Virus record (IMG/VR): IMGVR_UViG_3300007734_000748
Coordinates: 1-64,000 of that record
Origin: a virus
Reading direction: 5' to 3' (one strand)
DNA: 64,000 bases
In this document: positions 58,455-64,000 of the stretch, piece after piece
How the letters are laid out: the number at the start of each line of letters is the position of its first letter
Position numbering within the stretch: position 1 is the first letter of the stretch
Made by a program: the position numbers and the translations under genes
The notes under the pieces: model-generated
Databases searched by the model: none
Told to the model about the DNA's origin: nothing
What the model saw: the letters and a program-made list of their open reading frames with translations, nothing else

Positions 58455-60264
58455 AACCTTTTACAGCCGTGAGTTTTCCCTGACGAAACTCACGGTCGAG
58501 GAGTATGTGCGTGACCCGCAGTTCCAGGTGATTGGCGTGGCGGTCAAGGTGAATGACGAACCTACGCAGTGGTTTTCCGGGGACCTGGGGGAAACGGCTG
58601 AGTGGTTGGCGCAGTTTGAATGGCGCAACCACTTCGTGTTAGCCCATAACGCAATGTTTGATGCGGCCATCCTGACCTGGGTCTTTGGCCAAAAACCCAA
58701 GGCGTGGCTGGATACGTTGTCTATGGCTCGTGCCATGTTTGGCACACAGGTGGGTGGTAGCTTGCGGGCGTTGGCTGAGCACTTCGGGTTGGGTGCCAAG
58801 GGCACTGAGGTGGAAGATGCTAAAGGGTTTCGACGCGAGGACTTTACCCCCGAACACTTGGCGTCCTATGGTGAGTACTGCAAAAACGACGTCGAGTTGA
58901 CCTACAAGCTTTTTAAGGAAATGGACTACAGCTTCCCGGTCGTTGAGAAGCGCCTGATCGACATAACCATCCGCATGTTCAGCGACCCCTTGCTGGAGGT
59001 CAACACCGAGAAGTTGGAGGCGCACCTAACAGGCGTGCGTGAGCGAAAGGCCAAACTGTTTGAAGAAGCCAACATTACCAAAGAAATCCTCAACAGCAGT
59101 GCAAAATTTGCAGAGTTATTGGGTAAGTATGTCCCACCCCCGGTAAAAGTCAGCCCCTCCAACCCAGAAAAAGTGGTTTTTGCGTTCGCCAAAAGCGACC
59201 CAGAGTTTGTGGCGATGCTGGACCACCCCAATGAGATCGTGCAAGCCCTTGTTGCGGCACGGCTGGGGGCCAAGTCTACGCTGGAGGAGACCCGGACCGA
59301 GCGGTTTATCGCCATTTCCCGCAGGGGGCACATCGGTGGGGCATTACGGCGTTTGCCTATTCCGTTGAAATACTACGCCGCGCACACTGGGCGGTGGGGC
59401 GGGTCTGACAAGGTCAACCTCCAGAATTTACCTAGCCGTGGGTCTGAGGGTGGCAAGTTGAAGCGGTGCATTGAAGCCCCTCGCGGGCATGTCATCGTCG
59501 ACTGCGACTCGTCTCAGATTGAGGCCCGTGTCTTGGCGTGGCTGGCCGGGGAACGTCAGGTTCTTGAGTTGTTTGCCCGCAAAGAGGATGTGTACTCGTA
59601 CATGGCCAGGGCCATCTACGGAATTCTTGACGAAGACCCAGTAACTCCCGATCAGCGATTTATAGGTAAAACCACGGTTCTTGGCGCAGGGTACGGGATG
59701 GGAGCGGTCAAGTTCCAGATGCAGTTGAAGAACATGGGCAAAGACCTGGACTTGGACACCTGCAAATACATCATCCGCAGATACCGCGCATCCAATGTCC
59801 GTATCTCTACGTGGTGGAACCACTTGAACGTGGTGCTGGAAAAAATGATTCACAACAAGGTTGCGGAAGTTGATAAACCCGGATTGATGGAGTTGACCCC
59901 GTTCACGGGCATCGCCCTACCCAATGGCCTACACCTCAACTACCCAGAGTTGCGCCGCACTACGAATGGCGAGTTCACTTACATGACCCGGCAGGGTGTC
60001 AACAGGATATACGGCGGCAAGGTGGCTGAAAACCTGTGTCAAGCCATTGCCCGTTGCATCATCGGTGAGCAGATGATTCAGATTGAGAAGAAATACCGCG
60101 TAGTTCTGACCGTCCACGACGCCATAGCCTGTGTTGTACCGGAGGACGAAGCGCAAGAGGCGAGAGCCCACATAGAGCAGTGCATGCGGACACCCCCGGC
60201 CTGGGCCGTGGGGTTGCCCCTAAATTGTGAGTCAGGCATGGCTCGTAACTACGGAGATTGTTAA
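58435..60264 (+). CDS. family A DNA polymerase with 3'-5' exonuclease
   Basis: 609 residues from GTG 58435, which has GGGA seven bases upstream and gives the usual opening ITLDFETFY. An alternative GTG at 58369 has no ribosome site. Exonuclease: D5 and E7 (DFETF), HNAMFDAAIL, YCKNDVELTYKL. Polymerase: motif A D358-S-S-Q-I-E, motif B R408-x3-K412-x7-Y420-G, motif C H561-D562. All catalytic residues are intact. It is the replicative polymerase, working with the primase/helicase at 5.2 kb. Confidence 0.95.
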   Translation: MITLDFETFYSREFSLTKLTVEEYVRDPQFQVIGVAVKVNDEPTQWFSGDLGETAEWLAQFEWRNHFVLAHNAMFDAAILTWVFGQKPKAWLDTLSMARAMFGTQVGGSLRALAEHFGLGAKGTEVEDAKGFRREDFTPEHLASYGEYCKNDVELTYKLFKEMDYSFPVVEKRLIDITIRMFSDPLLEVNTEKLEAHLTGVRERKAKLFEEANITKEILNSSAKFAELLGKYVPPPVKVSPSNPEKVVFAFAKSDPEFVAMLDHPNEIVQALVAARLGAKSTLEETRTERFIAISRRGHIGGALRRLPIPLKYYAAHTGRWGGSDKVNLQNLPSRGSEGGKLKRCIEAPRGHVIVDCDSSQIEARVLAWLAGERQVLELFARKEDVYSYMARAIYGILDEDPVTPDQRFIGKTTVLGAGYGMGAVKFQMQLKNMGKDLDLDTCKYIIRRYRASNVRISTWWNHLNVVLEKMIHNKVAEVDKPGLMELTPFTGIALPNGLHLNYPELRRTTNGEFTYMTRQGVNRIYGGKVAENLCQAIARCIIGEQMIQIEKKYRVVLTVHDAIACVVPEDEAQEARAHIEQCMRTPPAWAVGLPLNCESGMARNYGDC

Positions 60265-60944
60265 TGGCGAATATCACATGGTCTTACAGCAGTTTGTCGC
60301 TGTATCAACAGTGCCCTAAGAAGTACTACCACCTCAGAGTGGCAAAGGACATCAAAGAGCCGCTCAGCGAGGCGATCACTTTTGGGAACACGATTCACAA
60401 GGTGGCTGAAGAATACGTGAGTAAAGGGATTCCTGTTCCAGAGAAATATAAAGAAATTGAACCAGCCTTAGAGAGTATCCGCAACATGCAGGGTGAGAAG
60501 CTGTGCGAGAACAAGCTGGGCTTGACCGCAGACCTCAAGCCGTGCGGGTTCTTCGACAAGGGCGTGTGGTGGCGCGGCATAGCCGACATCATCATCTTGC
60601 AGGGCGACAAGGCGCTGACCATCGACTACAAGACGGGCAAGTCGAGCAAGTACGCCGATCTCAAACAGTTGGAGGTGCTGTCACTGGCTATCTTTAAGCA
60701 TTTTCCACAGGTTAAAAAAGTCAAAGCGGGCTTGATGTTCCTGTTCGCTGATGACTTTGTAAAGGCTGATTACCACTCGGACGCACAAGATGAGTTGTGG
60801 GGTCCGTGGGTTTCAGATGTTGGGCAGTTGCAGTCGTCCGTCGAAAACAAAGTATGGAACGCAAAGCCCAATTTCACCTGCCGGGGGTGGTGCCCGGTTG
60901 TTTCATGTGTTCACAACGAAGGAGTTAAAAATGGCAACAGCTAA
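60264..60944 (+). CDS. RecB/Cas4-like PD-(D/E)XK nuclease
   Basis: 226 residues, TAATG overlap with the polymerase; SD CGGAG. Motifs: YSSLSLYQQCPKKYYHLRV opening, H45 in GNTIHK, D108 in GIADIIIL, D121-Y-K123 in TIDYKTGK, Q135 in LKQLEVL. The C terminus has C-x3-C-x4-C (FTCRGWCPVVSC), maybe an iron-sulfur or zinc remnant as in Cas4/AddB. Probably a 5'-3' exonuclease in recombination-dependent replication or host DNA degradation. Confidence 0.88.
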   Translation: MANITWSYSSLSLYQQCPKKYYHLRVAKDIKEPLSEAITFGNTIHKVAEEYVSKGIPVPEKYKEIEPALESIRNMQGEKLCENKLGLTADLKPCGFFDKGVWWRGIADIIILQGDKALTIDYKTGKSSKYADLKQLEVLSLAIFKHFPQVKKVKAGLMFLFADDFVKADYHSDAQDELWGPWVSDVGQLQSSVENKVWNAKPNFTCRGWCPVVSCVHNEGVKNGNS

Positions 60945-61497
60945 AAAAGCAAAGAAGGTATCTCGTGCATCCCTGATGCGTCAATATTACAACGGCAACC
61001 CAAATGCCACACCTGTGGAGGTAGCGAAGAAATTCAAAACTTCGTATCAGGTTGCGTATATGGTTAAGCGGTCGATGCAACCGAAGAAACTTGTGCTGAC
61101 CGCAACAGAAGCGGCTGTCGCAAACAAACTGGGTATAACCAGCAAGGTCTACGCTGAGCATAAAGCACGCGCAGGGAAATTTAAACCGGTAGCAGTGTTA
61201 TCAAGCAATAAGTCCATCACGGACACGATTCGGTCGTTGGGTGGCCCAACAGACGAGGAGATGATGAATGCACCGCCAAAGGCTGACCCGGTAAATCATC
61301 CCACCCATTACAAGATAGGTGGTATTGAGACCATCGACTTTATTGAGGCAAAAGGTTTGGGCTATCACCTCGGTAACGTAGTGAAGTACATAACCAGAGC
61401 GGGGCACAAAGGCACGACCAATGGTCTTGAAGACTTAAAGAAGGCGCAGTGGTATCTCAACCGGGCCATTGAAAAGAACGAAAACTCAACAAAGTAA
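60931..61497 (+). CDS. DUF3310-domain protein with basic HTH-like N terminus
   Basis: 188 residues from ATG 60931 (SD GAAGGAG), 14-base overlap with the nuclease. The N-terminal 80 residues are basic with an HTH-like segment (TPVEVAKKFKTSYQVAYMVK). The C terminus DPVNHPTHYKIGGIETIDFI, then GNVVKYITRAGHKG and KKAQWYLNRAIE is the DUF3310 phage domain, often discussed as nucleotide-metabolism related but unproven. The N-terminal DNA-binding fusion is less common. Confidence 0.85.
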   Translation: MATAKKAKKVSRASLMRQYYNGNPNATPVEVAKKFKTSYQVAYMVKRSMQPKKLVLTATEAAVANKLGITSKVYAEHKARAGKFKPVAVLSSNKSITDTIRSLGGPTDEEMMNAPPKADPVNHPTHYKIGGIETIDFIEAKGLGYHLGNVVKYITRAGHKGTTNGLEDLKKAQWYLNRAIEKNENSTK

Positions 61498-61499
61498 TC

Positions 61500-61757
61500 A
61501 TGAAAAAACTTAACCACCCATATCACACCCTTTTGACCAGGGCACAGCAAGACATCTTAAGAGAGGCGGCGTCATCTGAACGATTGGATTTTATTGAACG
61601 TGCGATAGAAACCGTAAGAGGTTTAACGCCCGATAAATTCTTTATGGATGATGACGTAGAGGCGTTGCGCAACAGAGTGTTCTACGATGAACCAACCCCT
61701 GGCGGCAAGCCCTTGCAAATAGCGGGGTTCCTTCGCCCTGCACCCAAGCGTTTGTAA
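61500..61757 (+). CDS. small hypothetical protein
   Basis: 85 residues, helical N-terminal part (LLTRAQQDILREAASSERLD) and proline-rich end. Two-base gaps separate it from both neighbours; ribosome sites are weak and coupling is likely. No family recognised. Confidence 0.7.
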   Translation: MKKLNHPYHTLLTRAQQDILREAASSERLDFIERAIETVRGLTPDKFFMDDDVEALRNRVFYDEPTPGGKPLQIAGFLRPAPKRL

Positions 61758-61759
61758 CT

Positions 61760-61963
61760 ATGAAAGCAATCCTTGAATTCACGTACCCCGAAGATCAGGA
61801 CAGACTGCGGCACGCGCTCAATGGGGGTAAAGCTATCGGTGCATTGATAGACATTCAGATGGCGGTGCGCAGTCACTTCAAGCATGACGCTAACCCGGCG
61901 GATGTTTTGGAGATGGTCAAAGAACTCACTAACACAGCACTCGCAGAGTGCGGGGAGGAGTGA
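61760..61963 (+). CDS. small hypothetical protein
   Basis: 67 residues: KAILEFTYPEDQDRLRHALN and VLEMVKELTNTALAECGEE. A compact alpha/beta protein often seen next to DUF3310 genes in phages. TGATG overlap with the next gene. Function unknown. Confidence 0.75.
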   Translation: MKAILEFTYPEDQDRLRHALNGGKAIGALIDIQMAVRSHFKHDANPADVLEMVKELTNTALAECGEE

Positions 61964-62085
61964 TGGAAACAGTTGTGACTGTTTTTCTGCTGGGTGCGCT
62001 GTGTGTGGCAGTCGCAGGGCTGGTGCTGTACGCGCTCTCAGAGATTTGGTTCTGGATGGATGAGAACGACCGGAGGAATAGATGA
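61963..62085 (+). CDS. 40-residue membrane protein
   Basis: METVVTVFLLGALCVAVAGL, then VLYALSEIWFWMDENDRRNR: one membrane helix and a charged C terminus. Strong ribosome site GGGGAGGAG; TGATG and ATGA overlaps on both sides. Function unknown. Confidence 0.72.
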   Translation: METVVTVFLLGALCVAVAGLVLYALSEIWFWMDENDRRNR

Positions 62086-62318
62086 AACCATACGGATATG
62101 CCCGCAAGGATGGTGAGGGGTTGTTCATCTATGGTGAGCACCAATTTCAAAACGCAATGGGCGCTGAACTTGTACCTGTGTACTTGCACCCAAAGGAATG
62201 GGTTGGGCTGACGGATGAGGAAATTTGGACTGTTTTGCAATTCAGGGGATACAGCACGGACACAATTGAAATTGCTAAAGCAATTGAAGCCAAACTCAAG
62301 GAGAAGAACCATGGCTGA
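62082..62318 (+). CDS. small protein with WVGLTDEEI...AIEAKLKEKN module
   Basis: 78 residues, SD CGGAGGAATAG. The N-terminal part has KPYGYARKDGEGLFIYGEHQ, and the C-terminal half carries the module EWVGLTDEEIW...AKAIEAKLKEKN shared with the next two genes. The common N-terminal type reports a small beta domain; no activity known. Confidence 0.75.
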   Translation: MKPYGYARKDGEGLFIYGEHQFQNAMGAELVPVYLHPKEWVGLTDEEIWTVLQFRGYSTDTIEIAKAIEAKLKEKNHG

Positions 62319-62541
62319 CTGCCCAACCTGTGAATACCACAAGAACCGCGCCGCCAGATGGCGGGCCGAAGCCTACAAGCAAGCCGGGCACGATGTGATT
62401 GAACTGCCTTGGGTTGGGCTGACGAATGAGGAGATTATTGATGTGCTTCACCCGTTGGTCATGGCCGACATGTCAGATGAGGCGACTGACTACGAGATTG
62501 CCAGAGCCATCGAAGCCAAACTCAAGGAGAAGAACACATGA
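62311..62541 (+). CDS. small Cys-pair protein with WVGLT module
   Basis: 76 residues from ATG 62311. N-terminal CPTCEYHKNRAARWRAEAYK (CxxC), then WVGLTNEEIIDVLHPL and the tail AIEAKLKEKNT. SD AAGGAGAAGAACC lies inside the repeated tail of the preceding gene, so the repeat doubles as the next gene's ribosome site. Confidence 0.75.
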   Translation: MADCPTCEYHKNRAARWRAEAYKQAGHDVIELPWVGLTNEEIIDVLHPLVMADMSDEATDYEIARAIEAKLKEKNT

Positions 62542-62798
62542 CAGAGCGATTGATTGCAAAGCTGGACAGGCTTGGCGCTGAAGCTGGCATAAAAGAAATG
62601 ACCCCTGAGATATACCGATTTGCACAGCTATTGAACGATGACAAGCTGAAGCAGTGGGATGAGTGGAGGGCCAATCGGGAATGGGTTGGGCTGACAAACG
62701 ATGAGGTCAACAACTTTGCTGCGGGATGCCATTTGGGTAAGTCTGTACAAGGTGCTATCTACGAAGCCGAAGCCAAACTCAAGGAGAAGAATACATGA
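62538..62798 (+). CDS. small protein with WVGLT module
   Basis: 86 residues: TERLIAKLDRLGAEAGIKEM, then REWVGLTNDEVNNFAAGCHL and the tail YEAEAKLKEKNT. Third consecutive gene with the module; its ribosome site again comes from the AAGGAGAAGAA of the preceding tail. Function unknown. Confidence 0.75.
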   Translation: MTERLIAKLDRLGAEAGIKEMTPEIYRFAQLLNDDKLKQWDEWRANREWVGLTNDEVNNFAAGCHLGKSVQGAIYEAEAKLKEKNT

Positions 62799-63127
62799 GT
62801 GATCTTGATCGCAAAGTGGCACAAGCGATGGGACTCAAAAGCGTAAACAACTGTGAGGAATGGAGCAATTCAAATATGAAAGACCCAGAAGACGAAGCGT
62901 TCGAGGAGTTGGCCCTAAAGCAAGGCCAATGGCATCACGAATCAGGCTGGCGCAAGAAACAGATTGCCCACATGGATGTGCATAGCCACCCCGCAGAGTT
63001 TGTACACCTGCACCGCAACGACACCATTGAAGAGGTAGCGAAGGAGTTGGAAACAAAATTCACAGGGCCGTTCGGTCGTGACACTGTGCAGAGTTTTGCA
63101 ACATTTGTTAGGAGCATGAAGAAATGA
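62795..63127 (+). CDS. hypothetical protein
   Basis: 110 residues; starts in the third AAGGAGAAGAATAC tail (ATGA overlap). Histidine-rich centre (QWHHESGWRKKQIAHMDVHS; HPAEFVHLHRNDTI) might bind metal. C-terminal helix TVQSFATFVRSMKK. No family recognised. Confidence 0.7.
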   Translation: MSDLDRKVAQAMGLKSVNNCEEWSNSNMKDPEDEAFEELALKQGQWHHESGWRKKQIAHMDVHSHPAEFVHLHRNDTIEEVAKELETKFTGPFGRDTVQSFATFVRSMKK

Positions 63128-63288
63128 CATACATATTGATGCTATGGACAACGGTGGCTTGCGGTCAGTTGTTTTGTAAAGATGACTGGAGGCAGTTGGG
63201 TGTGTTTGGTAGTGAAGCACTTTGCGTAAGTGCGGCACAGCAACTAAACCTCAAAGAACGCTACCGCTGTGTAAGCGTGGGGAGATGA
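63124..63288 (+). CDS. small protein with signal-like N terminus
   Basis: 54 residues: MTYILMLWTTVACGQLFCKD, then LGVFGSEALCVSAAQQLNLK and a CVSVGR end. Hydrophobic start and four cysteines suggest an exported or membrane-linked product. The pattern (short hydrophobic start, F-x-S-E-A-x-C-x-x-A-A) recurs in the gene cut by the window end, so the two may be paralogues. ATGA overlap upstream. Confidence 0.65.
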   Translation: MTYILMLWTTVACGQLFCKDDWRQLGVFGSEALCVSAAQQLNLKERYRCVSVGR

Positions 63289-63292
63289 AGCG

Positions 63293-63451
63293 ATGAATAA
63301 AAAGGAAAGAGCGTATCTGTACATACTCATTACGCCGTTTGTCGTTGGAGCGGCGTTTGAATTCTTGCCGCTTTGGGTGGCATGGCCTATCGCACTTCTG
63401 GGGGCAATGACTTGGTTTGGTTCTTGCGCCCTATTAGCACAGGAGAAGTGA
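63293..63451 (+). CDS. small two-helix membrane protein
   Basis: 52 residues: a charged start (NKKERAYLYILI), then two hydrophobic stretches around TPFVVGAAFEFLPLWVAWPI and ALLGAMTWFGSCALLA. Probably a small inner-membrane protein. Ribosome site GGGGAGATGAAGCG. Confidence 0.68.
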   Translation: MNKKERAYLYILITPFVVGAAFEFLPLWVAWPIALLGAMTWFGSCALLAQEK

Positions 63452-63454
63452 AGC

Positions 63455-63706
63455 ATGACACGAGATGAAATTATTTTGATGGCAGACGCATCTGGCATAT
63501 CGCTATACGGCATGGGCAAAGACAGGGCCAAGTTTATCCACTACCTTGAAGCCTTTGCCAAGTTGGTGGCAGAGGCAGAGCGTGAGGCGTGTGCAAAGTT
63601 GTGTGATTCAACCATCCACGATTCATACATTGAGGGCTACACGGGGCATAGACATAGCGCTAGACGAGAATGCGCCGCCGCCATCCGAGCAAAGGGACAA
63701 GCATGA
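63455..63706 (+). CDS. small phage protein, AEREACAKLCD family
   Basis: 83 residues with FAKLVAEAEREACAKLCDST and a C-terminal ARRECAAAIRAKGQ, a layout common in phages of Burkholderiales. Helical with paired cysteines. Role unknown. ATGA overlap with the next gene. Confidence 0.78.
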   Translation: MTRDEIILMADASGISLYGMGKDRAKFIHYLEAFAKLVAEAEREACAKLCDSTIHDSYIEGYTGHRHSARRECAAAIRAKGQA

Positions 63707-63873
63707 GCGACTTTCCATCCGGCTTTGGCTTAGCGCCAATCAAAAGAGAGGGCAGTGTTGCTGACCCTGATGAATTCACTTGGGAGTGTCAGTGCGAAGC
63801 CTGTGCGCTCAAGTACCAAAAATGGAAAGAACGGTTTGACCTTCAACAAAAAGAACTGAGAGGCGAGAAATGA
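63703..63873 (+). CDS. small Cys-rich hypothetical protein
   Basis: 56 residues from ATG 63703 (MSDFPSGFGLAPIKREG; an in-frame start at 63670 is inside the preceding gene). ECQCEACALKYQKWKERFDL holds three closely spaced cysteines, maybe a zinc site, then a charged helix. Confidence 0.7.
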   Translation: MSDFPSGFGLAPIKREGSVADPDEFTWECQCEACALKYQKWKERFDLQQKELRGEK

Positions 63874-64000
63874 GTTGGACACTTGTACTTTATATTTTTG
63901 CTGGGGTGTTTGCCAAGGGCGACAGCGTGTCGGTAACGCACATCCCCAACTTCAGGAGCGAGGCCCACTGTGCCGCCGCTGGCAACGCCACCAAGCCGTT
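63870..64000 (+). CDS. small protein with signal-like start, cut by window end
   Basis: 43 visible codons: MSWTLVLYIFAGVFAKGDSV, then IPNFRSEAHCAAAGNATKP, open to base 64000. Similar in plan to the 63124-63288 product. Start overlaps the preceding stop (ATGA). The true end is outside the window. Confidence 0.65.
   Translation, partial: MSWTLVLYIFAGVFAKGDSVSVTHIPNFRSEAHCAAAGNATKP

Noticed and set aside
63919-63933. Ninth palindrome copy (GCGACAGCGTGTCGG)
   Set aside because: It lacks the T and A at the ends of the inner arms and the flanking GGAR/YTCC, and is explained by codons for GDSVSV.
1-64000. Evidence for lysogeny (integrase, CI-like repressor, attachment site)
   Set aside because: None seen on either strand. 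The small HTH and RHH proteins are too generic to support a lysogeny switch.

Overview
The window is part of a tailed bacteriophage genome with podovirus-like (short-tailed) virion genes. The evidence is a P22-type portal, a large terminase, one major capsid protein, a P22 gp10-like DNA-stabilisation protein, a giant ejected internal protein, and no tail sheath, tail tube or tape-measure gene. Small-gene modules of the 'EPVAW...PLT' and 'WVGLT...AIEAKLKEK' type are common in phages of Betaproteobacteria/Burkholderiales, so a freshwater betaproteobacterial host is my inference, not something the sequence proves. I see no integrase, CI-like repressor or phage RNA polymerase. The clear promoters are sigma70-type, so transcription probably uses host RNA polymerase.

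Layout. Plus strand 1-8.3 kb: a tight train of tiny ATGA-overlapping genes, an HNH protein, then replication genes (SNF2 helicase, putative zinc-binding ssDNA-binding protein, HTH protein, AEP-primase/DUF927 helicase), ending at a terminator at 8.31 kb. Minus strand 48.0-8.3 kb, read right to left, is the late block: terminase small and large subunits, portal, a GroES-like co-chaperonin, scaffold, decoration and major capsid proteins, a glycosyltransferase, many short lysine-rich proteins, head-tail connectors, repeat-rich fibres (three with S74 chaperone tails), a lysis cassette (holin, GH24 endolysin, membrane proteins), the gp10-like protein, and a 2462-residue polyvalent ejection protein. 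Plus strand 48.4-64 kb: a regulatory and non-coding zone with a long inverted repeat, an HNH protein, a MoxR-type AAA+ / VWA-metallopeptidase / DUF3150-like module, then VRR-NUC nuclease, family A DNA polymerase, RecB-like nuclease, a DUF3310 protein and another train of tiny genes that runs off the end.

The two plus-strand blocks have the same style, and small-gene modules of the same kind occur at both window edges. They are probably one early/middle block of a circular or circularly permuted genome larger than 64 kb, with one divergent point (about 48.2 kb) and one convergent point (about 8.3 kb).

The most striking unexplained signal is a family of eight 29-bp interrupted palindromes, all in the same orientation, confined to 48.38-57.66 kb and mostly just upstream of start codons. 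Their outer GGAR/YTCC arms tend to co-vary. They look like the sites of a phage-specific regulator or a repeated RNA hairpin. Other signals are three promoters sharing an extended -35 box with dyad symmetry (one giving an apparently leaderless nuclease mRNA), a 36-nt-arm inverted repeat beside an AT-rich tract (origin candidate), and a conserved-looking membrane-protein gene with no ATG, GTG or TTG start that may begin at ATT.
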